The notes under the pieces are model-generated. The model had not been told where the DNA came from. It was given only the letters and a program-made list of their open reading frames with translations, and did no database searches. The translations under genes were made by a program, and so were the position numbers. DNA of 64,000 nt from Betaproteobacteria bacterium Ga0077526 (GTDB lineage Bacteria; Pseudomonadota; Gammaproteobacteria; Burkholderiales; Ga0077523): positions 123,599 through 187,598 of the forward strand of contig LNDV01000015.1 of the NCBI GenBank assembly GCA_001464765.1, in the 5' to 3' direction. The stretch's first letter is position 1. Every line of letters starts with the position of its first letter. Shown piece after piece: positions 8,704 to 15,643 of this stretch.

Positions 8704-8747
8704 TTGGAGTTCATTCCCAAAATGGGCATAATCGAACCCAATATGGG
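8704..8747 (+). promoter_or_regulatory. Promoter overlapped by twin palindromic operators of the MNT-HEPN module
   Basis: TTGGAG (8704-8709), a 17-bp spacer and CATAAT (8727-8732) form a good promoter. Two nearly identical 11-bp palindromes, CCCAAAATGGG (8716-8726) and CCCAATATGGG (8737-8747), sit 21 bp apart (two helical turns) and flank the -10. The second covers the ATG at 8743, so the message is predicted to be nearly leaderless. A wHTH regulator bound to both sites would shut the promoter. Confidence 0.7.
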
Positions 8748-9387
8748 AACGACCAAGACAGCCACCGCACCGCCGAAACAAGCGTCCGCCGCACGGCTCA
8801 CGAGCCTCGCGGACTCGCTATTCAGCACCACGCAGCAACGCGTGCTCGGACTCCTTTTCGGTCAGCCCGGGCGCAGCTTCTATGCAAACGAAGTGATGGC
8901 GCTGACGGGTGGTGGATCAGGTGCGGTCCAGCGTGAGCTGGCGCGGCTGGCGCACAGCGGGTTGGTGACGCAACAGGAAATTGGCCGACAGAAGCACTAC
9001 CAGGCCAACCCTGCCGCGCCAATCTTTGCCGAGTTGTGCGGGATCGTGAGCAAGACGATGGGTCTGGCGGAGCCCCTGCGCCAGGCGCTGGTGCCGCTTG
9101 CGCCGCGCATTGACGCCGCATTCATTTACGGATCGGTCGCCAAACAGCGGGACACCGCAAATAGCGACGTCGATCTGATGATAGTGAGCGACGAGCTGAC
9201 CTACGCAGATCTGTTTTCGGTGCTGGAGGATGTGACTCAGCAACTGGGGCGGGAGGTGAAACTCGCAATCTACTCGCGCAAGCAGTGGGCGCAGCGCCTC
9301 GCGCGGGGAGACAACTTCATCAACCGAGTTCTGGCGCAGCCCCGGATCTGGCTGATCGGAGGGGACGATGCCCTTACCGAACCTTGA
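8743..9387 (+). CDS. wHTH-MNT nucleotidyltransferase antitoxin
   Basis: The N-terminal 85 residues form a winged helix (QQRVLGLLFGQPGRSFYANE, SGAVQRELARLAHSGLV). The C-terminal part is a minimal nucleotidyltransferase with the G-S-x10-D-x-D signature GSVAKQRDTANSDVDLMI at about residue 130. In HEPN/MNT toxin-antitoxin systems the MNT protein neutralises the HEPN RNase, in studied cases by AMP transfer. The fused DNA-binding domain suggests autoregulation through the twin palindromes at the promoter. The start at 8743 is chosen because the predicted transcription start is only a few bases upstream; an upstream ATG (8722) would precede it. The gene overlaps the HEPN gene by 20 bp. Confidence 0.8.
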   Translation: MGTTKTATAPPKQASAARLTSLADSLFSTTQQRVLGLLFGQPGRSFYANEVMALTGGGSGAVQRELARLAHSGLVTQQEIGRQKHYQANPAAPIFAELCGIVSKTMGLAEPLRQALVPLAPRIDAAFIYGSVAKQRDTANSDVDLMIVSDELTYADLFSVLEDVTQQLGREVKLAIYSRKQWAQRLARGDNFINRVLAQPRIWLIGGDDALTEP

Positions 9388-9790
9388 TCGGCTGTGCAGC
9401 ACCGGTGTGCTGCACGCCGAGCCGCCGGGGGCGGACGAGTTTGCCGGCTTGTTGCGGTCGGGCCTGGCGCGCCTGAAAGATGCTCGCAACAGCGCGCTTG
9501 CGTTGGAAAGCCGATTCGATCTCGCCTATAACGCGGCCCATGCCTTGTGCCTGGCCGCGCTGCGATGGCATGGCTACCGGCCGGCGAACAAGCGCTTCAT
9601 CGTATTCCAGGCACTGCCCGAGACGTTGGGACTCGGGCCGGAGGTCTGGCGGGTACTTGCCAGGGGGCACGACCAGCGCAATCTGGGCGAGTACGAGGGT
9701 CATCTGGACATCGACGAGCGATTCGTTACGGACCTCATCGCTGCCTGCACCCAGGTGGCAGAAAAGGTTCAGGACTTGCCGCCGCCTTGA
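9368..9790 (+). CDS. HEPN-domain toxin partner
   Basis: A 140-residue, all-helical HEPN protein. The N-terminal half contains LARLKDARNSALALESRFD and YNAAHALCLAALRWHGYRP, the last typical of the substrate-uptake/HEPN fold. The C-terminal motif GHDQRNLGEYEG matches the HxxRNxxEYEG variant common in MNT-linked HEPN proteins. HEPN toxins are usually RNases; the classic R-x4-6-H spacing is not obvious here, so nuclease activity is inferred from family and context. It overlaps the MNT gene and shares its promoter. Confidence 0.75.
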   Translation: MPLPNLDRLCSTGVLHAEPPGADEFAGLLRSGLARLKDARNSALALESRFDLAYNAAHALCLAALRWHGYRPANKRFIVFQALPETLGLGPEVWRVLARGHDQRNLGEYEGHLDIDERFVTDLIAACTQVAEKVQDLPPP

Positions 9791-9993
9791 GCACGAGCAG
9801 TGCGCGCCATGTTCAGAAGGTCTGGTACCTATGCAGCGGTCCACAGTTCGGAAGCTCTCGCCGCGCGCGATCCTTGAGCACTACGAGCGCTTGGGCACCG
9901 ATTCGCAGCGGCGAGCATCGCTGAGTAAAATCAGCCGGGCGGGGTGACCTCGCAGAAGCCCGCTTCGTTACGACATTTGCCAATAGCACGCCG

Positions 9994-11865
9994 ATGGCCA
10001 TCTTCCCCCAGGGCATGACCAACGTGGATCGCCGCTGCAACGCGGGCGAGCGGCGCGTCTTTCACCAGCTCAGACGCTGTCTGGATGACGACTGCTGGGT
10101 ATGGCACAACGTCCCGATCGGGTCTCGGGCTCGGCAGCCGGATTTCGTGGTGCTCGGCCCACGCCTGGGCATCCTGCTGCTGGAGGTGAAGGACTGGAAG
10201 CGCACCACGCTCGTGGGCGCCACGCGAGATGCCGTCGAACTCGACACCCCGCAGGGCCGGGTGACGCAGGCGAACCCTCTGCGCCAGGCTCGCGACTACG
10301 CGCTTGAACTGGTAGACCTGATGAAGGCCGACCCCGCTCTGGTCCACAGCGATGGCGCCTTCAAGGGAAAGCTCCTGTTCCCGTTCGGCTGGGGCGTGGT
10401 GTTCTCCCGCCTGCGCCGCGCGGACGTCCACGGCTCGGACTTCGGCAGCGTCTTTCCCGCGCAGCAGATCCTGATGGCGGATGAACTCGACGACACCGTC
10501 GATCCGGGCGCCTTCCACAAAGGCCTGCGGGATCTGTTCACCGTGCACTACCCCCACACACTGACCCTGCCGCAGCGCGACCGGGTTCGCTGGCATCTCT
10601 TTCCCGAACTGCGCCTTCAGCCCCAGGTTTCCCTCAACTTCGGCGCACGTGATGATGCTGCGCCGGCGCTACCCGATCTGCTTCAGGTCATGGACTTGCA
10701 GCAAGAGCAGATCGCGCGCTCGCTGGGAGAGGGCCACCGCATCATTCACGGGGCGGCGGGCTCGGGCAAGACCATGATTCTTATCTACCGGGCGCAGCAC
10801 CTGGCGGCAGTCGCCCGCCCCGAGCAGCCGGTGCTGGTGCTGTGTTTCAACCGCACCCTGGCGGATCGCATTGCCGCCCAGTTGCGCGCCAGAGGCGTCG
10901 ACGAGCGCGTGCAGGTGCGCACCTTTCACAGCTGGTGCAAGGACGTCGTCGACAGCTACCAGCTGGATGTGCCGAAGACCGAGAGCGCGCAGGAGTGGTA
11001 CGAGGCTCTGGCGCGCACGGTGGAGCGCGCGCTCGAGAACGGTTTCGTGCCGGGCGGGCAATACACGGCACTGCTCATCGACGAGGCCCATGACTTCGAG
11101 GACGCCTGGCTGCGCATGGCGACCCGCCTTGTCGATTCGAGTACGCGAAGTCTGCTGGTGCTCTACGACGACGCGCAATCGATCTATCAGCCCAAGCGGC
11201 GCAAGTTCAACTTCGCCAGCGTCGGTATCGAGGCTCGTGGCCGGACCAGTGTGCTGCGGCTGAACTACCGCAACACCGCTGAAGTGCTGGCGCTCGCCGT
11301 GCAGTGTGCGCGCAGTCTTTTGGAGGGTGCCGGCGAAGCACGTGGGGAAGACGAGATTCCCCTCGTCCAACCAAGAACGGCAGGCCGTCGAGGCGACATG
11401 CCCACGCTGCTGACCGCGCGCGACGCCACTGAAGAAGCCGAACTGATTGCCGACCGAGTACGGGAGGCCCATTCGGGTGGAACGGCCCTCGGGGACATCG
11501 CGGTGCTATGTCGTACGAAATACCTCATGTCGTCCATCGAGCGAGCCCTCCGGGCACGGCACCTTGCCGTTCAGTCCATGCAGGCGCAGGCGTTTCGCCG
11601 GTTCGACTGGTCGAAGCCGAGCGTCAAGCTGCTCACCCTGCACAGCGCGAAGGGCCTGGAGTTCCCGATGGTCTTTGTCGCAGGGCTGCAGGCCATGCCG
11701 ATGCGCGATGAGAGCCTGGAAGAAGCGGCCCGGCTGCTGTATGTCGGCATGACCCGGGCCACGCATCAGCTTGTGCTGTCCGCGCACGGGCAATCGGCGA
11801 TCGTTGAGCGAGTGCGAAGTGCGCTGGCGGAAGTCGCGAAGAAATTCGCCGTGGCGAGGGGTTGA
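9994..11865 (+). CDS. NERD nuclease-like domain fused to UvrD/Rep-type helicase
   Basis: A 623-residue protein. Residues about 10-150 are a NERD domain (GERRVFHQLRRCL, QPDFVVLGPRLGILLLEVKDW, with the D...E-x-K residues of the restriction-like fold). A superfamily 1 helicase follows: Walker A HGAAGSGKTM (about 252), FNRTLADRI, Walker B LLIDEAHDF, VLYDDAQSIY, the LHSAKGLEFPMVFV motif and YVGMTRATHQL near the end. It should unwind DNA with ATP and may cut it. NERD-helicases are scattered in accessory DNA and are suspected defence proteins. The gene is followed 3 bp later by a ribbon-helix-helix protein, which suggests co-regulation. Confidence 0.85.
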   Translation: MAIFPQGMTNVDRRCNAGERRVFHQLRRCLDDDCWVWHNVPIGSRARQPDFVVLGPRLGILLLEVKDWKRTTLVGATRDAVELDTPQGRVTQANPLRQARDYALELVDLMKADPALVHSDGAFKGKLLFPFGWGVVFSRLRRADVHGSDFGSVFPAQQILMADELDDTVDPGAFHKGLRDLFTVHYPHTLTLPQRDRVRWHLFPELRLQPQVSLNFGARDDAAPALPDLLQVMDLQQEQIARSLGEGHRIIHGAAGSGKTMILIYRAQHLAAVARPEQPVLVLCFNRTLADRIAAQLRARGVDERVQVRTFHSWCKDVVDSYQLDVPKTESAQEWYEALARTVERALENGFVPGGQYTALLIDEAHDFEDAWLRMATRLVDSSTRSLLVLYDDAQSIYQPKRRKFNFASVGIEARGRTSVLRLNYRNTAEVLALAVQCARSLLEGAGEARGEDEIPLVQPRTAGRRGDMPTLLTARDATEEAELIADRVREAHSGGTALGDIAVLCRTKYLMSSIERALRARHLAVQSMQAQAFRRFDWSKPSVKLLTLHSAKGLEFPMVFVAGLQAMPMRDESLEEAARLLYVGMTRATHQLVLSAHGQSAIVERVRSALAEVAKKFAVARG

Positions 11866-11868
11866 GGG

Positions 11869-12171
11869 ATGCGCCGAAAGCCCAAAGGAGCCGTCTTTAC
11901 GATCAAGCTCGACCCCGAGGTCAGGGACGCGTTCATGGCCGCCGCTGAGGCAAGCCAACGCCCAGCCTCACAGATCGTGCGGGAGCTCATGCGTGAGTTC
12001 GTGCAGCGCCATCAGGACAGTCAGCCCTACGACGGTTACCTTCGTAGCAAGATCGACATCGCGCGAACCCAGATCGCGTCCGGGCAGTACGTAACCGCAG
12101 AGCAAGTCGAGGCTCGCTTTTCCGCGCGTCGCGCCGAGTTGAGAAGCAAGGCCGGCGACTCTGAGCAGTGA
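11869..12171 (+). CDS. Ribbon-helix-helix antitoxin-like protein
   Basis: A 100-residue protein with an N-terminal RHH fold: AVFTIKLDPEVRDAFMAAAE (strand, helix 1) and ASQIVRELMREFVQRH (helix 2). An acidic/basic C-terminal tail follows, as in CopG/ParD-type antitoxins, where it would wrap a RelE/ParE toxin. No toxin gene follows; REP-like repeats begin 25 bp downstream. The start follows the TGAGGG of the helicase stop, so the two genes are coupled. It may be an orphan antitoxin, or a regulator of the helicase gene. Confidence 0.75.
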   Translation: MRRKPKGAVFTIKLDPEVRDAFMAAAEASQRPASQIVRELMREFVQRHQDSQPYDGYLRSKIDIARTQIASGQYVTAEQVEARFSARRAELRSKAGDSEQ

Positions 12172-12724
12172 AGGCCTTGTACGGCGTTGACTTTCGTAGC
12201 CCGGCCTCTGGCCGGGGGGGCGTTCGCGATATGGCGGAAGGTGATCCCGGGCGGAGCCCGGGCTACAGGTTGCGAAGGAGAGCCCGGGGCGACGACGTTT
12301 TTCGTAGCCCGGCCTCCGGCCGGGGGGCGTCTGCGCCACCGTAGGGTCGCGTCTTCCAGTCATGCACTCATACCTCTCAGCCGACCAGAGACTCTAGACA
12401 CGAGGCAGCCAGCGCCGCGGAGTTGAAGCGCCAGTCGGGCCAGTTGCTGGCACGCCAGCCGGATATCGGTTTCGTCGTCGCATTTCATGCGGAGGTTGGG
12501 TCCGGGATTCTCCGCAGCGACAAGGGATTCGCGGCACTTCTATCGGTGAGTCGGGGGCCGAAGAGCTGCGATCGGTGCGTGCAACGGCTGGGCGGAATTC
12601 ATAACCGTATGATTTGGCGACGAGATCTCGCGTCTGGCTTGGGTTCGGGCAGGGGTCGTCCATGGCTGGCAGACGCATTCAGCCCGCGTGCCGAAACGCA
12701 AAGTCGCGTCGGCGCGGGTCGTGA
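12172..12724. other. Intergenic region with REP-like repeats, no gene seen
   Basis: The first part holds repeat cluster 2. The remaining ~400 bases upstream of the phd promoter contain no frame with recognisable protein features. A TATGAT at about 12606 resembles a -10 box but has no convincing -35. Confidence 0.4.
12194..12327. repeat. REP-like two-hairpin repeats, cluster 2
   Basis: Order A-B-A: the first A is CCCGGCC-TCT-GGCCGGG at about 12200, B is CCCGGGC-GGA-GCCCGGG at about 12246, and the second A lies at about 12308. The inter-hairpin segment CGTTCGCGATATGGCGGAAG is shared with the other clusters. Confidence 0.85.
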
Positions 12725-12774
12725 TTGCAGTAATCGCATAGGCCAACCACAATCTGACCAGACTGGTTGGATTG
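12725..12774 (+). promoter_or_regulatory. Putative phd-vapC promoter and operator
   Basis: TTGCAG (12725-12730), 17-bp spacer, CACAAT (12748-12753) is a plausible promoter. An inverted repeat with 11-base arms (9 paired), CAATCTGACCA-GAC-TGGTTGGATTG (12750-12774), overlaps its -10 and abuts the ribosome site. This is where a Phd antitoxin would autorepress. Confidence 0.5.
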
Positions 12775-12788
12775 AGGCGGGTAAACGT

Positions 12789-13040
12789 ATGCGTAGCTGG
12801 CAAATGGAGGAAGCAAAGGCCCATCTGTCTGAACTCGTTCGGGAATCGGAACATGCTGGTCCCCAGGCGATCACGTGGCATGGCCGCGAGGTGGCGGTGG
12901 TCCTATCAAAGGCTGAGTACGAGCGCCTGACCGGGGCTGGGCAGTCGTTGGTTGAGTTCATGCAGAGGTCCCCCCTCTACAGCACTGACGATATCGAGTT
13001 CGCGCGGGATACCGGCGTCGCTAGGGACGTGACTCTGTGA
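12789..13040 (+). CDS. Phd/YefM-type antitoxin
   Basis: An 83-residue protein with the Phd N-terminal pattern MRSWQMEEAKAHLSELVRES and ITWHGREVAVVLSKAEYERL, the DNA-binding and dimer fold of type II antitoxins. The C-terminal tail (residues 55-83) would block the toxin. The ATG at 12789 follows a GAGGCGGG ribosome site; the open frame extends far upstream but lacks family similarity. Its stop overlaps the GTG start of the downstream vapC (GTGA), the usual arrangement for coupled expression. Because that vapC is frameshifted, this antitoxin may now be orphaned. Confidence 0.85.
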   Translation: MRSWQMEEAKAHLSELVRESEHAGPQAITWHGREVAVVLSKAEYERLTGAGQSLVEFMQRSPLYSTDDIEFARDTGVARDVTL

Positions 13041-13451
13041 GTTTTCTGATCGATACCAATGTGCTGTCAGAACTTCGCCGGCGCGAGCCGGACGCCAGCG
13101 TCGTGCGTTGGATGTCAGACCGGCCAGCGAGCACTTTGTACCTGTCTGTGCTGACGATCGGCGAGTTGCGCAAGGGTTGTAGAGGGTGTGGCCGCGGGCG
13201 ATCGGAAGCGTTATCTGCTGGACTGGTTGGAGGTCGAGCTTCCCGCCTACTTCGCTGGCCGGGTCCTTTCGGTGGACGCCACCGTCGCGAAACGCCGGGG
13301 GCGTCTGCTGGCGCAAGCAGGTCGTCCTTTGCCCGCCATCGACAGTTTGATCGCCGCAACTGCGTTGACTCACGGGCTGACGTTGGTGACGCGCAATGTG
13401 AAGGACTTCTCACATCCGGAGCTCACGGTGATAGATCCGTGGGCGGGCTGA
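13037..13451 (+). pseudogene. Frameshifted VapC/FitB-type PIN toxin
   Basis: The first part reads MSFLIDTNVLSELRRREPDA and SVLTIGELRKG, with the first catalytic Asp and the Glu of PIN RNases. At 13177-13178 an extra T shifts the frame. Removing one T gives ELRKG-VEGVAAGDRKRYLLDW, and then the +1 frame continues with PAIDSLIAATAL (third acidic residue), LVTRNVKDF and a natural stop at 13451. All catalytic positions are otherwise intact, so the lesion is recent, or a sequencing error. As read, the product ends about 100 residues after the shift in an unrelated frame. It starts with GTG overlapping the antitoxin stop. Confidence 0.85.
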
Positions 13452-13850
13452 GCTGCAACACACCATGATGGCGATGCTTCCGACGTCTGGGCGACAAGCT
13501 CTTCGGTTGCATTTCAACGCGATGCCCGGCAGCACGATGCGATGCTCGCGCGTATTCGGACGCCGGTGTTCGGTATCCGAATATGGGAACGACACCGAAG
13601 CGACATCGTGACTTGTAGCCCGGCCTCTGGCCGGGACCGGTGTTCGGGATACGGCGAAAGAAGATCCCGGGCGGAGCCCGGGCTACGGTTATGCCGTAGA
13701 ACTCGCGCCGGCTTCACGCTTCGTATGCCTGCCTCCGGCCGGGACTCGATCGACCAGAGTTTGGCGACGGTGGCGTGCGGGGAGGAGGAGGCCGTCGAGT
13801 TCTCGCAAAACTGACGCTGCGCTGCCCAGGTTTCTTGCGCCGTGGCCTCT
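13452..13850. other. Intergenic region with REP-like repeats and a small palindrome
   Basis: No gene is supported. Besides repeat cluster 3 there is a palindrome TTCGGTATCCGAA (about 13569-13581) inside a larger dyad CGGTGT...ACACCG. Its meaning is unknown. Confidence 0.4.
13615..13745. repeat. REP-like two-hairpin repeats, cluster 3
   Basis: Order A-B-A'. A is CCCGGCC-TCT-GGCCGGG at about 13619, B is CCCGGGC-GGA-GCCCGGG at about 13667, and the last copy (about 13727-13743, TATGCCTGCCTCCGGCCGGG) has a damaged left arm. The inter-hairpin TTCGGGATACGGCGAAAG matches the other clusters. Confidence 0.8.
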
Positions 13851-14252
13851 TCAGGCTTCACACGTCACAACACGCAACGCCAGATGCTTTTCGAAGGCAT
13901 CGAAGTCCCGGTCGTTGTGCAGCAAGCGCAGCCCGCTTTCGAGGCAACGTGTGGCGATCAGCACATCGACGGTGCCACGCACGGTAACCCCAAGAGTCCG
14001 GAGCTTGCGATAGTTGCGCGCCGCTGCGACCGCGACGTCGAAGCCAGCCACTTCGATTTGCTGCAATCTCCAGAGAAGTCTCTTCGCTTCGTTGAAGCCG
14101 CGGTCATCCTTGAACCCTTGCAGAACGTCGGTCAGGATCAAGTCGCCAATGACCAAGCCCTCGGTGCCGAGGTTGCGGTCAAGCCATTCCGCCTGGGCTG
14201 TCGGCCTGTTGCGAAAAAAGTCGATCTAGACGTTGGAGTCGACAAGAATCAC
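13851..14252 (-). pseudogene. VapC PIN toxin interrupted by an amber codon
   Basis: Read from the GTG at 14252 the protein begins MILVDSNV, then TAG (14226-14228), then IDFFRNRPTAQAEWLD and continues to a normal VapC end. VapC proteins usually have Trp at the stop position (V-W-I-D), so a single TGG to TAG change explains it. Downstream residues keep PIN features: GDLILTDVLQGF, RGTVDVLIATRCLE and LLHNDRDFDAF. The GTG start overlaps the vapB stop by 4 bp. The toxin is probably dead unless the amber codon is suppressed; an internal start at 14156 would lack the first catalytic Asp. Confidence 0.85.
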
Positions 14253-14443
14253 TTGTCACGCCTCATCGCGTCCACATCACCCACCCACTCGTATTTGCCT
14301 CTCAGCTTTCGCAACTCGGTCTGCTGCTTCAACCGCAGGAGCGTGCGAAGCCCTTCTTCCACGACCTCGCGTTTGGTACGCAAGCCAGTGGCTTCGAGAG
14401 CGGCAGCCATGAGGTCGTCGTCAATTACGATGTTCGTTCTCAT
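14249..14443 (-). CDS. VapB-type antitoxin
   Basis: A 64-residue protein starting MRTNIVIDDDLMAAALEATG, the typical VapB (DUF2191) ribbon strand and first helix, followed by TKREVVEEGLRTLLRLKQQ and the toxin-wrapping tail LRGKYEWVGDVDAMRRDK with the conserved G-x-x-x-W-x-G-D motif. The ATG at 14443 is chosen by family start; the open frame runs further upstream without similarity. It overlaps the amber-interrupted vapC by 4 bp. An inverted repeat immediately upstream is the likely autoregulatory operator. Confidence 0.85.
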   Translation of the reverse strand: MRTNIVIDDDLMAAALEATGLRTKREVVEEGLRTLLRLKQQTELRKLRGKYEWVGDVDAMRRDK

Positions 14444-14446
14444 GTT

Positions 14447-14470
14447 TGTACGAGTCATGTATAGCGTACA
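14447..14470 (-). promoter_or_regulatory. Putative vapB operator
   Basis: Inverted repeat TGTACG (14447-14452) and CGTACA (14465-14470) with a 12-base spacer, starting four bases upstream of the vapB ATG. The minus-strand TATACA (14463-14458) inside the spacer could be the -10 box, so binding would block transcription. Confidence 0.5.
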
Positions 14471-14797
14471 CATGGTACCGCTGTGCCTCGACCTCGACAG
14501 CCGAATCGCCGCTCCGGAGGAAGAGCGCATGCGTGCGTTGGCCAGCACGCTGCGCATTCTCGGCGAACGTTACCAATCGATCCGGCGATCGGGATCGGGG
14601 TGCCAGGACGGCACGGCAGCGGGTGGGATGGGAGCGGTCCAGGTCCCGAAGCGATTCTGTGTACATGAGACCCGGGACCGGATGGGCCAGAGGGTGTGGC
14701 GATGGCGGTGCACTGGGTGGAGGAGCCGAAGGCCGCATCGCCTGCCGACCAGCACTCCGATGTCAATGGAGGGGCGGCCGCACGAACATGGTTGCGA
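14471..14797. other. Intergenic stretch, nothing recognised
   Basis: About 330 bases between the vapB promoter and the VOC promoter. Several frames are open because of high GC, but none shows protein features. Confidence 0.4.
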
Positions 14798-14825
14798 TTG
14801 ACCGAACTCCGGGTCGACGTATGAT
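14798..14825 (+). promoter_or_regulatory. Sigma70-type promoter of the VOC gene
   Basis: TTGACC (14798-14803), 16-bp spacer, TATGAT (14820-14825), about 100 bp upstream of the VOC ATG. Nearly the same sequence, including GAA...GGG-CGACG in the spacer, stands upstream of the DUF4259 gene at 6276-6303. Confidence 0.6.
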
Positions 14826-14927
14826 ACCGACCGTCTGGCGGCTACGAATGCGTTCTGTGCGGAGTAGTAGGACCGCGAAGATCATCCAGCTCCAGCGCCA
14901 CTTCTCATCCGATTCAGGAGACACACC

Positions 14928-15323
14928 GTGTTCAGCCACGTCATGCTCGGGACCAGTGATATCGAACGCTCCAGGCGCTTCTACGACGCCGTTCTCAAAG
15001 TCCTCGGCGCAGGCGATCCGGTCGAGAACACCAACGCGACCGGGCAGCGTCGCCTCTTCTACAGGCATGATGGCTCGACGTTCTGTCTGAGTGAACCGAT
15101 CGATGGGCAGCCTGCGACTTGCGGCAACGGAAGCACCATCGGCTTCAGATGCGATTCTCCAGAGCAGCTGGTTCAGTTTCACGACGTGGCCGTAGCCAAC
15201 GGCGGGACCTCCATAGAACAGCCGCCGGGGCCCCGCACGGGACCATCGGGAGTCCTCTATCTGGCCTACGTGCGCGACCCAGACGGCAACAAGCTTTGTG
15301 CGTTGCATCGCCCCAAGGCTTGA
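14928..15323 (+). CDS. VOC-family (glyoxalase/bleomycin-resistance fold) protein
   Basis: A 131-residue single VOC unit: FSHVMLGTSDIERSRRFYDA opens the first beta-alpha-beta module, and the second ends YVRDPDGNKLCALHRP, the typical G-x-x-x-Y-x-x-D-P-x-G-N-K ending. A metal-ligand His is kept near the start (H4). The chemistry ranges from lyases to dioxygenases, so no substrate is assigned. It has its own promoter. It converges with the minus-strand apionate operon, with a repeat cluster between them. Confidence 0.85.
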   Translation: MFSHVMLGTSDIERSRRFYDAVLKVLGAGDPVENTNATGQRRLFYRHDGSTFCLSEPIDGQPATCGNGSTIGFRCDSPEQLVQFHDVAVANGGTSIEQPPGPRTGPSGVLYLAYVRDPDGNKLCALHRPKA

Positions 15324-15372
15324 GCTCTAGACGGGACACCCCAGAGATTGATTGTCTGAGCGAGCGCTTCAC

Positions 15373-15638
15373 GTAGCCCGGCCTGCCGCCGGGGGCGGTG
15401 TTCGCGATGCGACGGAAGAGCATCCCGGGCGGAGCCCGGGCTACCAAGGCATGCATCGCGAGCTCTTCACGTAGCCCGGCCTCTGGCCGGGGCGGTGCTT
15501 ACGATGTCACGAAAGCACATCCCGGGCGGAGCCCGGGCTACGGATCGTAAAGGAGCGTTGCTCTTCGTAGCCCGGCCTCTGGCCGGGATCGGTGTTCGCG
15601 ATACGGCGAAATCGATCCCGGGCGGAGCCCGGGCTACG
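15373..15638. repeat. REP-like two-hairpin repeats, cluster 4
   Basis: Three A-B units in tandem: A at about 15377, 15476 and 15569; B at about 15424, 15520 and 15617. The inter-hairpin segments are variants of GGTGTTCGCGATACGGCGAAAT. The last B hairpin ends only a few bases from the stop of the minus-strand gene at 15644. The cluster lies between two converging transcripts, so it could protect or terminate both. Confidence 0.88.
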
Positions 15639-15643
15639 TTACC

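Noticed and set aside
13569..13602. Palindrome TTCGGTATCCGAA near GGGAACGACACC as a toxin-antitoxin operator
   Set aside because: No gene starts next to it and the likely phd operator is upstream of phd; too short to assign.
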